Part shown: positions 7,764 to 16,162 of the stretch, piece after piece
How positions within the stretch are numbered: the stretch's first letter is position 1
Layout of the letters: each line of letters begins with the position of its first letter
NCBI GenBank assembly: GCA_964429795.1
Contig: CAYSCW010000002.1
Coordinates: 124,001-188,000, forward strand
From: CAYSCW01 sp964429795
Lineage (GTDB): Bacteria > Acidobacteriota > Aminicenantia > Aminicenantales > Aminicenantaceae
DNA length: 64,000 bases
Direction: 5' to 3'
Made by a program: the position numbers and the translations under genes
Notes under the pieces: generated by a model
What the model saw: only the letters and a program-made list of their open reading frames with translations
Database searches by the model: none
What the model was told of the DNA's origin: nothing

Positions 7764-8228
7764 ATGATAAAAGAAAGAGAAAATTCACCCTTGGATTCAT
7801 CCCAAAGAGCTATTGATTGTCCCCGAGTGGTTTGGCAGAATTGCTGTGGAATGAACCTACCTAGACCAGTGAACAAGACCTCTATCCAAGGTGTCACCAA
7901 GGTTGCGAAGAGAGAGAGAAGCTTCAAGCTCTCTCTCCCAGCTTTGGTCTCTGGAACAGACGCCTACGGCAACCCCTTTCAAGAAAGAACAGATATCTCA
8001 TCAATCAGTTCGCAAGAGGCCACTTTTCAGTTGAATTCTGGAGTAACAATAGGCTGCAAGTTGAATTTGTGCTTAGAAGTGCCGAAAACTCTCATTCTGG
8101 AAAAACAGCTGAGGTTATCCCTTTACGGTAGAGTTAAGTATGTCAAAGCGGAAACAAACAGTGAAAAAAAACAGATTATCTCTGTGGATTTAGACAAAAA
8201 CTTTAAGGTTCTTTCTCTTTCTAAATAA
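7764..8228 (+). CDS. degenerate PilZ-type protein, second paralogue
   Basis: A protein of up to 154 residues. From about residue 47 it aligns with its neighbours at 7308 and 9124 (FKLSLPALVSGTD, GCKLNLCLEVPKT, ISVDLDKNFKVL), giving a PilZ-like barrel. The cyclic-di-GMP motifs are again degenerate: KRERSFK has no clear RxxxR and the second motif reads SSISSQEAT. The first 45 residues have no counterpart in the paralogues and include unusual WQNCCGMN, so the real start may be ATG 7851; neither candidate has a good ribosome site. An inverted repeat (TCGTC at about 7686, GACGA at about 7697) lies in the leader. Confidence 0.55.
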   Translation: MIKERENSPLDSSQRAIDCPRVVWQNCCGMNLPRPVNKTSIQGVTKVAKRERSFKLSLPALVSGTDAYGNPFQERTDISSISSQEATFQLNSGVTIGCKLNLCLEVPKTLILEKQLRLSLYGRVKYVKAETNSEKKQIISVDLDKNFKVLSLSK

Positions 8229-8270
8229 CTTTCCTATTATCGCTCTTTTCCTCTAAAAGCACTTTTCATA

Positions 8271-8309
8271 GCGCTGACGACCCCCTGCCCTCATTCAATA
8301 TCACGGAAA
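8271..8309 (+). repeat. degenerate copy of the dispersed repeat
   Basis: It begins GCGCTG and ends ATATCACGGAAA, as the reverse complements of 3712-3753 and 58987-59028 do, with CTCAT in the middle. The interior is shorter and diverged. It ends 15 bases upstream of the -35 box at 8325. Confidence 0.4.
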
Positions 8310-8324
8310 TTGAGATGCTATCAC

Positions 8325-8353
8325 TTGACATTAATTTTTTGATTTTATACTAT
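8325..8353 (+). promoter_or_regulatory. sigma-70-like promoter for the 8410 regulator
   Basis: TTGACA at 8325-8330 and TACTAT at 8348-8353 with a 17-base spacer. The expected start near 8360 gives a leader of about 50 bases. Confidence 0.65.
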
Positions 8354-8409
8354 TAAAAAAAATTATGAAACACTGCCAACCAAGGGGTTAGGAAAGAAAG
8401 TAACGAAAA

Positions 8410-9096
8410 ATGAGCAAAAAATCTCAATCCACTGAGCCTAAAAAGATCAATATCCTTATTTATTGCCCTTCGGAATTGATCCTTTCAGGTATTTTGCGTT
8501 CCCTGGAGTCAGCCAAAGAAATCGAAGTGAGCAATATTGAAAAAACTACTATCGAATCCTTCCTAGAATCAATCAAGAGCTTAGAGCCGAGTGTCATCCT
8601 TTTTGCCAATTCTGACCCTCTTCCCAATATGCGAGAAATCTGTAAAGCCATAAAAGAAATCTCTGAAGGCAAGATAATGTCCCAGCTACTCCTTTTAGGA
8701 AACATCCCTTCCCATGAAGAGATCGTTGGTCTTATGAATGTGGGTGTGAGAGGTTATTTTGATTTGAATGCTTCCGCCAGCGAGCTGCCTGAAGCCATTC
8801 GTGTCATTCATAAAGGTGAAATCTGGCTACCGAGAGATAAAATGAGCAGCATTATGGACAGGATCATATCTGTGGTTGGAAGAGATCTCAAGGAAAAAAC
8901 ACTCGATCAGCTCACCCCTACAGAATTTCAAGTTCTTCGGCTCATCGGTCAAGGAAAGAGCAATGATGAGATTGCTGAAGCCTTGTTCATCAGCAAGAAC
9001 ACGGTCCGCTCTCATATTAAAAGTATCTATGCTAAACTTGATACCCACAGCAGACTTCAGCTTGCCCTTTATGCCATCAATTCTGCCTTATTCTAA
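8410..9096 (+). CDS. LuxR/NarL-type regulator with a degenerate receiver
   Basis: A 228-residue protein with a receiver-like domain (about 12-130) and a LuxR-type helix-turn-helix (about 164-225; LTPTEFQVLRLIGQGKSNDEIAE, then NTVRSHIKSIYAKL). It should bind DNA as a transcription regulator. The receiver has lost the phosphorylation machinery: the acidic pair after the first strand reads YC (residues 18-19), the acceptor Asp position in VILFAN is Ala66, and the conserved Lys region reads GYFDLNASASEL. It must therefore work without phosphorylation, by ligand, partner or dosage. It sits between PilZ-type genes and has its own promoter at 8325-8353. Confidence 0.88.
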   Translation: MSKKSQSTEPKKINILIYCPSELILSGILRSLESAKEIEVSNIEKTTIESFLESIKSLEPSVILFANSDPLPNMREICKAIKEISEGKIMSQLLLLGNIPSHEEIVGLMNVGVRGYFDLNASASELPEAIRVIHKGEIWLPRDKMSSIMDRIISVVGRDLKEKTLDQLTPTEFQVLRLIGQGKSNDEIAEALFISKNTVRSHIKSIYAKLDTHSRLQLALYAINSALF

Positions 9097-9123
9097 GCAC
9101 ATAGAGCAAAGCAAGAGGTGAAA

Positions 9124-9525
9124 ATGACCAAAACATCGAAAACAAAAAAAACAACTTCTAGGAAAACATCAAAGAAGAAAAAAACCATGCCTGACATCAC
9201 AGTCGATAGACGAAAAGAATGGCGATTCGAACTGCCTCTTTCTGCCACGGTCGAAGGCAAACTTCCTAACAGAAAGAGTTTCAAGGAGGATATAACCCTG
9301 GAGAATATCAGTTCAGGAGGAACTTATTTCTGTCTCGATTCAGGCGTCGTAGTGGGCTCAAAACTTAACCTGGTCATAGAAGTTCCCACGGAATTGAGTG
9401 AAGGGAAAAAGATCAAGCTTTCATTAGGTGGTTTAACCATCCGTCTTGAGAAACCCGACAAGAAAAAGAAAAAGCAAGGTGTTGCCCTTCGCTTTCGAAA
9501 AAAGTTTGAGTTCATCTCCGAATAA
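9124..9525 (+). CDS. PilZ domain protein with intact cyclic-di-GMP motifs
   Basis: A 133-residue protein. A basic Lys/Thr/Ser-rich tail of about 25 residues precedes a PilZ domain. Unlike its two paralogues upstream, it keeps RKEWR (RxxxR) and NISSGG ((D/N)xSxxG), so it is the member of the trio expected to bind cyclic di-GMP. A second basic patch, DKKKKKQG, lies in a loop near the C-terminus. ATG 9124 is chosen over the in-frame GTG at 9118 because AAGAGGTG then serves as ribosome site. It lies 27 bases after the regulator gene and is probably co-transcribed with it. Confidence 0.85.
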   Translation: MTKTSKTKKTTSRKTSKKKKTMPDITVDRRKEWRFELPLSATVEGKLPNRKSFKEDITLENISSGGTYFCLDSGVVVGSKLNLVIEVPTELSEGKKIKLSLGGLTIRLEKPDKKKKKQGVALRFRKKFEFISE

Positions 9526-9606
9526 GAAAACCTGATTAAGTTAACCTGCAAAATCCCCTTTTTTTCTTTTCCTTACTTTTAAATACTTTTTTTGGATTAT
9601 AAACTT

Positions 9607-9635
9607 TTGAACACCAGACAGAAATTTTATAAAAT
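9607..9635 (+). promoter_or_regulatory. sigma-70-like promoter for coaE
   Basis: TTGAAC at 9607-9612 and TAAAAT at 9630-9635, spacer 17 bases. The expected start near 9642 leaves only 11-20 bases before the candidate coaE start codons. Confidence 0.6.
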
Positions 9636-9652
9636 AGACGTGGATTTTTCTC

Positions 9653-10282
9653 ATGCTTGTTATGGCACTCACTGGAGGAATTGCAACAGGAAAATCTGTT
9701 GCGGCGGAGTTATTCAGAGACTTCGGGTGTTATGTTCAACATGCCGACAAGATTGCCCATAGACTCATGGAGCCTGGAAGGCCTGCATGGGAAAAAATTG
9801 TTGATCATTTCGGGACAAGTATCCTGAATAAAGACAGGACTATCAACCGATCAAGTTTGGGGGCATTGATCTTTGCCGACGAGAAAGAAAGACACTTTCT
9901 CAACGCGCTTCTCCACCCTCTAGTGATGGAAAAGAAGAAAGAGCTGATTTGCCGACTTCGAAAAGAAGGTCAGTACAGAATCTTTGTTTCTGAGGCAGCC
10001 TTAACCTTGGAAGCCGGGTTCGCCTCATTTTATGACAAAATTGTTGTGGTCCATTGTCCGCCTGAGGTTCAAATAAAAAGATTGATGGAAAGGGACAGCA
10101 TAAGCCGCCAACAAGCCCAAAAAAAGATATGGGCTCAGATGGCGCCTGAAGAGAAAATAAAACAGGCCGATTATCTCATTGATTCCTCAGGATCACTCGC
10201 CCATACTGTGGAGCAAACAGAAAGAGTCTTTCGGAACCTGATGCTTGACTATGAACTTAAATATGGAAAGAAGAAGCAATGA
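9653..10282 (+). CDS. coaE: dephospho-CoA kinase
   Basis: CoaE phosphorylates the 3'-hydroxyl of dephospho-CoA, the last step of coenzyme A synthesis. The 209-residue length is normal. The P-loop GGIATGKS is near the N-terminus, QHADKIAHRLMEPG carries the acceptor-site Asp and His, and ALTLEAGF with VVHCPPEVQIKRLMERD forms the lid region typical of the family. ATG 9653 and ATG 9662 are both possible starts; the second gives the common MALTGG beginning. The gene has its own promoter and converges on the next gene, from which it is separated by a two-way terminator. Confidence 0.95.
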   Translation: MLVMALTGGIATGKSVAAELFRDFGCYVQHADKIAHRLMEPGRPAWEKIVDHFGTSILNKDRTINRSSLGALIFADEKERHFLNALLHPLVMEKKKELICRLRKEGQYRIFVSEAALTLEAGFASFYDKIVVVHCPPEVQIKRLMERDSISRQQAQKKIWAQMAPEEKIKQADYLIDSSGSLAHTVEQTERVFRNLMLDYELKYGKKKQ

Positions 10283-10287
10283 GTCTG

Positions 10288-10316
10288 AAAAACCATAAGC
10301 CGGGTTTATGCTTTTT
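10288..10316. terminator. bidirectional terminator between coaE and the 10306 gene
   Basis: CATAA at 10294-10298 pairs with TTATG at 10306-10310, flanked by AAAAA on the left and TTTTT on the right, so it can end transcripts from both converging genes. Confidence 0.6.
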
Positions 10317-11265
10317 GACCCATGGCCTTCAGTGAGGCTGCCAAAAGGGGAACCATAAGTTCATGATGACCGATGAAATAGAAACCTCTCCCCTTCTCTT
10401 TCATCGGTCTCTTAACCACATTCTGATAAGGACGGTAATGATGGATAAAATCAAAAACAGCGGTAGTGAATTGGTTAAGCTTTTTCCCTTTGTTTCTGAC
10501 AAATGACAGGGCTTTAAGAAAAACCTCGGGTAAGATCACCGCTGATCCTATGTTGAGAAAGACGCCTCCACCTTCCAGTTTTTCCAAAGTAGAACAGAAA
10601 AGAAAAAAATCTCGCATACTTCCCTTCCCTATAGCTTCTCCTCTTACTTTTGGATGAAAATGGGTAATATCCGTACCGAGAGCCACATGAACTGTCACTG
10701 GGATATCCAGTTCATAGGCTCTTCCCAGAAGGCTGAATTTCTTATAAGGGAAATCAGAGTCAGCGATCATCTTCCCGATGGCTTCTCCGAGACCGAGTTG
10801 CTGGCGATGTGCTGAATTTATGGTTTTGTTGAGCCATTCCCCCGTTTCCTGAGCCATACCAAATCGTCCGTCCTTTATCTGAAGTTCAACATCCTCTGAT
10901 GTATGGCCAGCAAAGGCTATCTCAAAGTCATGGATGATTCCGGCGCCGTTCAAGGAAAGAGCCGTTACCCATCCTTCCTCCATTAAATCAATGATGACCG
11001 GATTCAACCCGACTTTTATCACATGAGCACCCAAAGCGAAAATCATAGCCCTGTTTTTTTTTCTAGCCGTATTCATCAAGGAGATGAATGTCTTGAAATC
11101 TTTTCCGGCAAGAATATTTGGCAGGCTGTTGAAAAAAAAATTAAAATTCTGCTGGGGAACGAATGAATGGGCAAAATGGGAGATATCTACCTTGCTTTTT
11201 CTCGAGGAAAGTGCGTATGTTTTGATCCCTGTGAGGGAAGCAGGTTGAATTTTATATTTACTCAT
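10306..11265 (-). CDS. deoxyhypusine-synthase-like protein of unknown role
   Basis: A 319-residue soluble protein. The stretch GAHVIKVGLNPVIIDLMEEGWVT followed by LNGAGIIHDFEIAFAG resembles the NAD-binding core of the deoxyhypusine synthase superfamily. Conserved-looking blocks follow: TVHVALGTDITHFHP, GGVFLNIGSAVILPEVFLKAL and HHYRPYQNVVKRP. Bacteria lack the eIF5A substrate, so the real reaction is unknown; a role in modifying another amine is possible but not shown. It stands alone on the minus strand between coaE and the HU gene. I recognise the pattern as a conserved bacterial family but cannot name a tested function. Confidence 0.55.
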   Translation of the reverse strand: MSKYKIQPASLTGIKTYALSSRKSKVDISHFAHSFVPQQNFNFFFNSLPNILAGKDFKTFISLMNTARKKNRAMIFALGAHVIKVGLNPVIIDLMEEGWVTALSLNGAGIIHDFEIAFAGHTSEDVELQIKDGRFGMAQETGEWLNKTINSAHRQQLGLGEAIGKMIADSDFPYKKFSLLGRAYELDIPVTVHVALGTDITHFHPKVRGEAIGKGSMRDFFLFCSTLEKLEGGGVFLNIGSAVILPEVFLKALSFVRNKGKKLNQFTTAVFDFIHHYRPYQNVVKRPMKEKGRGFYFIGHHELMVPLLAASLKAMGQKA

Positions 11266-11430
11266 GGATGCTCTTCATATCCCTCCGCCTTTACTTTCTT
11301 CCATATCAATGAAGGAAATTTTTCCGGTCGATCATTACATTTAGACAACTCGTTTCAAAGAAGAAGCACTGGACAGAAGGGAATTTTAACTTGATGAAAT
11401 TTTGGCTGAGCCCCGCGGTTTTTGAAGATA

Positions 11431-11697
11431 TCAAATTTTTTTTAAATCCTGACCAGGTCTGAATTTAATCCTTTTTCCCTCTTTGATCTTTATCTGCTTT
11501 TCTCTCCGGATATCCCTTCCATATCCTGTTTTTTTTGGGACCACCTTGAAACTGGCAAAACCTCTGATTTCTATTTTTTCGTTTCTTATAAGAGCTTCCT
11601 TTAGAGAAGCAAGGATGGTCTCTACGATTTGGAATGATGTAGCCCTGTTGAACTCTGATTCTTGTTCGATTGTAAGGGCGATATCATTCTTGATCAT
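11431..11697 (-). CDS. HU/IHF-family DNA-binding protein
   Basis: An 88-residue histone-like protein. It keeps the family fold signatures: an N-terminal helical half (FNRATSFQIVETILASLKEALIRNEKIEIRGFASF), then the beta-arm region (VVPKKTGYGRDIRREKQIKIKEGKRIKFRPG). The GFASFKV stretch and the FRPG end are diagnostic. The arm lacks the usual RNPxTG and reads GYGRDIRR, so minor-groove intercalation may differ. AAGGAG lies before the ATG. Members bend DNA and help organise the nucleoid; HU-alpha, HU-beta and IHF cannot be told apart here. Confidence 0.9.
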   Translation of the reverse strand: MIKNDIALTIEQESEFNRATSFQIVETILASLKEALIRNEKIEIRGFASFKVVPKKTGYGRDIRREKQIKIKEGKRIKFRPGQDLKKI

Positions 11698-11861
11698 CCG
11701 AGTCTCCTTTTTTTCCTAAGTAAGTTATAATTAATGAATTGAGAACAAAATGTCAAGTGCGAAACGTCTTTTTTTTTAGCCTACTCCGCGCCACCCATCC
11801 TCTTTGAATGGGAAGAGCGAGAATCATGAAAGAAATACTGCTTATTGTCAAGGATAAATTA

Positions 11862-11890
11862 TTGACTTGTTTCTTGTTCGTCCCTATAAT
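11862..11890 (+). promoter_or_regulatory. near-consensus promoter for the NfeD gene
   Basis: TTGACT at 11862-11867 and a perfect TATAAT at 11885-11890 with a 17-base spacer. The transcript should begin near 11897, three bases before the GTG start at 11900. Confidence 0.75.
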
Positions 11891-11899
11891 GAAATCAAA

Positions 11900-13177
11900 G
11901 TGAGTAAGAAGGTTTTAATCCTCTTTTTAAGTCTAGTCGTCCCTTCTTTGTGTTTTTCTTCCATCCTCAGAATCAATGTCGATGCCCCTATCCATCCTGT
12001 AACTTCGGAATACATCCGAAACACCATCGACCGTGCGGAGAAGGAAAAGGCTCAGATGATCATTATGATTCTCAATACTCCCGGCGGATTGGATACGTCC
12101 ATGAGAGAAATCATAGAAAGGATTCTAAGCTCTGATGTCCCAGTTGCTGCCTTTGTCAGTCCGAGCGGGGCCAGGGCTGCTTCTGCCGGATTTTTCATCG
12201 CCATTGCCTGTGATATCTTCATCATGGCTCCCGGGACCAACACTGGGGCAGCCCACCCTGTAGGAGTGTCCATCACAGGCCAGGCCATGGATAAGACAAT
12301 GGAGGAGAAAGTCACTCACGATGCCGCATCTTACATAAAGACCATAGCCGAAAAGAGGGGCAGAAATACTAAGATGGCTGAGGATGCCGTCAGAAAGAGC
12401 CTATCTTATACAGAAAGAGAAGCTCTGGAAGGACGATTGATTGATTTCATCGCCAAGGATGTTCAGGAAATCGTGGCCCATTTTGATGGCAGGCAGATAA
12501 AGAAGTTTAGCGGTGAGGAAGTCACACTCAGGTTAAAGGATAAAACTATTGTTGATGTTCCCATGACATCCCGTCAGAAATTTTTGATCACCATATCCAA
12601 CCCCAACTTGGCTTACATTCTGCTCATGCTGGGGCTTCTCGGCTTGTACTTCGAATTCTCCAATCCCGGCGCTATCCTGCCTGGCGTGTTGGGAGGAATC
12701 TGTCTCCTCCTTGCCATTTTTTCCTTTCAGATTCTTCCTATCAACTATGTAGGATTGATATTGATTTTAATGGCCATCGGGCTCTTTATCCTAGAAATCA
12801 AGGTCCAGAGTTATGGAATTTTAACTATAGGAGGAATTACAGCCATGGTGATCGGTTCGATTATGCTCATCAACACCCCTATTCCAGAGCTCAGACCCAG
12901 TCTGAATTTTATCATTCCCGTGGCCATAGGAATTTCCTTAATCTTTATCTTCCTGATTACTCTTGCCATCCGTGCCCACATAAAAAAGGTTCATACAGGA
13001 AAGGAAGGTCTGATAGGAGAAATAGGAAAGGCTCAGACAGATATCGATCCGGAAGGAAAAGTTTTTGTCCATGGAGAACTCTGGCAGGCTGAATCATCCG
13101 AGAAAATCCTCAAGGACAGCAAAGTCCGGGTCGTTGAAGTGATGGATAACTTAAGGATAAGAGTGACCAAGGCCTAA
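11900..13177 (+). CDS. NfeD-type membrane serine protease (ClpP class)
   Basis: A 425-residue protein. A signal peptide (VSKKVLILFLSLVVPSLCFSS) leads into a ClpP-like protease domain (about 25-220) with GARAASAGFFIAIACD, whose Ser sits where the nucleophile of the archaeal homologue PH1510 lies. Several membrane helices follow (about 235-375) and a C-terminal OB-fold NfeD domain ends the protein (GLIGEIGKAQTDIDPEGKVFVHGELWQAES). These proteases act with stomatin-like proteins, and the next gene is one. The GTG start is chosen because earlier in-frame codons lie inside the promoter; no ribosome site precedes it, suggesting a leaderless message. Confidence 0.9.
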   Translation: MSKKVLILFLSLVVPSLCFSSILRINVDAPIHPVTSEYIRNTIDRAEKEKAQMIIMILNTPGGLDTSMREIIERILSSDVPVAAFVSPSGARAASAGFFIAIACDIFIMAPGTNTGAAHPVGVSITGQAMDKTMEEKVTHDAASYIKTIAEKRGRNTKMAEDAVRKSLSYTEREALEGRLIDFIAKDVQEIVAHFDGRQIKKFSGEEVTLRLKDKTIVDVPMTSRQKFLITISNPNLAYILLMLGLLGLYFEFSNPGAILPGVLGGICLLLAIFSFQILPINYVGLILILMAIGLFILEIKVQSYGILTIGGITAMVIGSIMLINTPIPELRPSLNFIIPVAIGISLIFIFLITLAIRAHIKKVHTGKEGLIGEIGKAQTDIDPEGKVFVHGELWQAESSEKILKDSKVRVVEVMDNLRIRVTKA

Positions 13178-13264
13178 TATAGAGACAAATTTGGCTTGAA
13201 ATTTCTAGAGTCTTCCTATAGATTGGAAACATTCCATAGATAAATCGAAATCAAGGAGGTCAAA

Positions 13265-14038
13265 ATGGTTACATTTCCCATAATCATCATCGCTTTGGTA
13301 GTACTCTATTTACTGAATGCAATCAAAATATTGAGAGAATACGAAAGAGGGGTGATTTTTCGTCTTGGCCGTGTCCTTCCAGATCCCAAAGGACCGGGGC
13401 TTATCCTTGTTTTTCCTCCTATCGACCGCATGGTGAGGGTCAGCCTTCGGATTGTGGTTATGGATATCCCCCCTCAGGATGTGATCACCAAGGACAATGT
13501 TTCTGTTAAAGTAAACGCTGTTGTCTATTTCAGGGTTATGGATCCTACAAAAGCGATCATTGAAGTTCAAGATTTTCTCTTTGCTACCTCTCAGTTAGCT
13601 CAGACAACCCTTCGTAGTGTCCTGGGAGAAGTGGAATTGGATGAACTTCTCTCAGAGAGGGAAAAACTCAACGCCCAACTCCAGGAAATCATCGATAAAC
13701 ACACGGATCCCTGGGGCATCAAAGTGCAGTTGGTGGAGATGAAACATGTGGATCTTCCCGAGAACATGATCCGCGCTATTGCCAAGCAGGCTGAAGCGGA
13801 AAGAGAAAGAAGGGCCAAAGTCATCCATGCAGAGGGAGAATATCAAGCAGCGGATAAACTGACCAAGGCTGCTGATATCATATCTACAAATCCTCAGGCT
13901 CTCCAACTCCGATTTCTCGGCACTCTCACCGAAATTGCCACCGAAAAAAATTCAACCATCATCTTTCCCGTTCCACTTGAAATGATGAAAGCCTTCCAAT
14001 ATGGAGGACAACAAACTAAAAAAAGCGATGAAAAATGA
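13265..14038 (+). CDS. slipin/stomatin-like SPFH protein
   Basis: A 257-residue SPFH-domain membrane protein. One N-terminal membrane segment (about 3-17) precedes the SPFH domain (EYERGVIFRLGRVL, GPGLILVFPPIDRM, VSVKVNAVVYFRV), then an Ala/Glu-rich coiled coil (AKQAEAERERRAKVIHAEGEYQAA). Slipins oligomerise in membrane microdomains and are substrates or partners of NfeD proteases, which matches the gene directly upstream. AAGGAGG precedes the ATG. A weaker promoter-like pair (TTGAAA at 13196) may give separate expression. The stop overlaps the next start by 4 bases. Confidence 0.94.
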   Translation: MVTFPIIIIALVVLYLLNAIKILREYERGVIFRLGRVLPDPKGPGLILVFPPIDRMVRVSLRIVVMDIPPQDVITKDNVSVKVNAVVYFRVMDPTKAIIEVQDFLFATSQLAQTTLRSVLGEVELDELLSEREKLNAQLQEIIDKHTDPWGIKVQLVEMKHVDLPENMIRAIAKQAEAERERRAKVIHAEGEYQAADKLTKAADIISTNPQALQLRFLGTLTEIATEKNSTIIFPVPLEMMKAFQYGGQQTKKSDEK

Positions 14039-14571
14039 AAAACAGAGACTATAGAGAAATCCAGCTATCCAGCAGCCATCTGGTCTTCATTTTTATCGGG
14101 ATATTGATCCTGGGAGTGATTATTTTTCTACTCGGTGTCTCTGTAGGCAAGAAGCAGGCCCAGATCCTTGGAGAGACAGAGGTATCGAACCAGGCTAAGA
14201 TAGAGGAGGTTCAAGAACAAGCTCCCCAACCTTTGGAGCAACCCAAGGATCCCATCAACAAAGAGCTTGCGCTTCACCAGAAGCCCAAGGAAGAACCGGT
14301 AAAAACAGCACCTGAAAGTCAGGAATCAAACTTTTATTATGTTCAAGTGGGAGCCTTCACTGACAATAAAGCAGCCTCCTCCTTTGCTCAAAAATTCAAG
14401 CAGCATGGATATTCCACATTGGTGTTGTCTCCATTGCCATCTGATAAAAAACCAGTCTATCGGGTCAGGGTTGGAGGATTCCCGAGCAAAGAAAAGGCGG
14501 AAACCATCAGAGAAGAACTGGCCAGCTTGAAGCTAAAAAGGAAGAGCGATTACTTTATAATCAGAAAATAG
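14035..14571 (+). CDS. SPOR domain membrane protein
   Basis: A 178-residue protein with a cytoplasmic tip, one membrane helix (about 14-35, LVFIFIGILILGVIIFLLGV), a Gln/Pro/Glu-rich linker and a C-terminal SPOR domain (about 100-176; FYYVQVGAFTDNKAASSFAQ, then YRVRVGGFPSKEKAE). SPOR domains bind peptidoglycan glycan strands lacking stem peptides, usually at division sites, so the protein probably acts in the periplasm in envelope or division work. It overlaps the slipin gene by 4 bases and precedes lnt by about 60 bases. Confidence 0.88.
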   Translation: MKNRDYREIQLSSSHLVFIFIGILILGVIIFLLGVSVGKKQAQILGETEVSNQAKIEEVQEQAPQPLEQPKDPINKELALHQKPKEEPVKTAPESQESNFYYVQVGAFTDNKAASSFAQKFKQHGYSTLVLSPLPSDKKPVYRVRVGGFPSKEKAETIREELASLKLKRKSDYFIIRK

Positions 14572-14632
14572 AAGGAGAAGACAGCTTCTTGGAGCATTTC
14601 AGATTGAAATCAAGAGGAAAAACCGGTCGGAC

Positions 14633-16162
14633 TTGCGAATAAAGATACGTGATGTTTTTCTGGTTATAGCAAGCGGCGCTTCGACAGCCTTTGCCTTCCC
14701 CAAGTTTAACCTTTCCTTTCTCGCCTGGATTTCTCTTATCCCGCTCCTCTTCGTCATTATCAAATTTAAGCCAGGGAAAGCGTTTTTTTTAGGTTTCTTA
14801 GCCGGGATTTCCTACAATGCTGTTTTGATTTACTGGATTCCCGCGGTACCAGCTCACTATGGAAATCTTTCTTACGGGTTTAGTTTCTTGATCTACGTTG
14901 TTTTTGTTCTTTTTCTTGCCCTTTATTGGGGAGGCTTCTGTCTCACCTTATCTAAGATTCACCAATCTTTCCCCAAATCGGCTTTTGTCCTTTCTCCTTT
15001 CATCTGGGTCGCTTCAGAATATATTTTGACTCATCTTCTCACAGGATTCCCCTGGGGACTTTTAGGCAGCAGCCAATATCAAAATCTTCCTTTTATCCAG
15101 ATGGCATCTGTAACCGGTGTCTATGGATTATCTTTTGTTATCGTTTTTTTTCAGAGTATGTTTGTCTTTTCCATGAAATACCGGAAAAAGGCTCCGTTCT
15201 TCATTGCCCTGGGATTGTTAATACTTGTTTACATTGGGGGATTTCTGAGTATGAAAGAACCCTCCTTGAATGAAAATTCTTTCAAAGGTGCTGTTATTCA
15301 GGGAAACGTTTCCTCCGATATCTACTGGAATAGCATCACCACAGAAGAAATCCAAAACCTGTTTAGAAGGCATATGGAACTCAGTCACAAAGCCTATCAA
15401 GAAGGAGCACAGCTGATCATCTGGCCCGAATTTTCTGTCCCCCTCTGTTTCAGTTGCTTCCAGGCTTTCTACCAAGGATACAAAGCGAATCTTTTCCAAT
15501 TTGTGCAGGATACAGGAAGCACTCTCCTTCTGGGCACCAACGAAGTGGCCTCCTCTGATGGAGAAATGCATTACTATAATACTGCTTTGTGCCTCCGTCC
15601 CGATCTTTCTACGACCCAATATCACAAGATGCATCTTGTTCCTTTTGGAGAATACACGCCTTATAAGACAATTTTTTCCTTTATCGAAAAGATGACTCAT
15701 GCAATTGGAGATATCACTCCTGGAAAAAAACAGACTCTCCATAAGTTCGACTCTCTCCTTTTTGGTTCTCCCATTTGTTACGAGATAATCTTCCCGGATT
15801 TGGTAAGAAAATTCGTCAAAAAAGGTGCTCATTTTCTGGTAACCATCACCAACGACGGCTGGTATGGTAAAAGTTCTGCTCCTTATCAACATTTTTCGAT
15901 GGCGGTTTTGAGAGCAGTGGAGAACAGACGTTTTCTGCTGAGAGCTGCCACAACTGGGGTTAGCGGGATCATCGATCCCTACGGACGCCTACTGCATAAA
16001 TCTGAAATGATGACCATGACCTATTTTGCTGGAAAGATTGCTCCTTCCAAGAAGCTTACCTTTTACACTAAATATGGCGATGTCCTTCCACTCCTTAGCT
16101 TGACTTTTTCTCTCCTATTTTTTATTCTGGCTATGATAAAGAGAACCCGTGAAAGAAATTAA
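14633..16162 (+). CDS. lnt: apolipoprotein N-acyltransferase
   Basis: Lnt adds the third acyl chain to the N-terminal Cys of lipoproteins in the inner membrane. The 509-residue protein has about six N-terminal membrane helices, then a nitrilase-type domain (about 215-480) and a last membrane helix. The catalytic triad is recognisable: Glu in IIWPEFSVP, Lys in YHKMHLVPFGEYTPY and Cys in GSPICYEIIFP. The start is TTG at 14633, the only start that keeps the first helix with its basic lead; a weak AAGAGG lies about 15 bases upstream. The end overlaps the prfB start by 14 bases. Confidence 0.95.
   Translation: MRIKIRDVFLVIASGASTAFAFPKFNLSFLAWISLIPLLFVIIKFKPGKAFFLGFLAGISYNAVLIYWIPAVPAHYGNLSYGFSFLIYVVFVLFLALYWGGFCLTLSKIHQSFPKSAFVLSPFIWVASEYILTHLLTGFPWGLLGSSQYQNLPFIQMASVTGVYGLSFVIVFFQSMFVFSMKYRKKAPFFIALGLLILVYIGGFLSMKEPSLNENSFKGAVIQGNVSSDIYWNSITTEEIQNLFRRHMELSHKAYQEGAQLIIWPEFSVPLCFSCFQAFYQGYKANLFQFVQDTGSTLLLGTNEVASSDGEMHYYNTALCLRPDLSTTQYHKMHLVPFGEYTPYKTIFSFIEKMTHAIGDITPGKKQTLHKFDSLLFGSPICYEIIFPDLVRKFVKKGAHFLVTITNDGWYGKSSAPYQHFSMAVLRAVENRRFLLRAATTGVSGIIDPYGRLLHKSEMMTMTYFAGKIAPSKKLTFYTKYGDVLPLLSLTFSLLFFILAMIKRTRERN

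Noticed and set aside
15218..15892. Long open frame on the minus strand inside lnt (224 codons)
   Set aside because: It is antisense to a gene with all Lnt catalytic residues, has no recognisable domain and no ribosome site.
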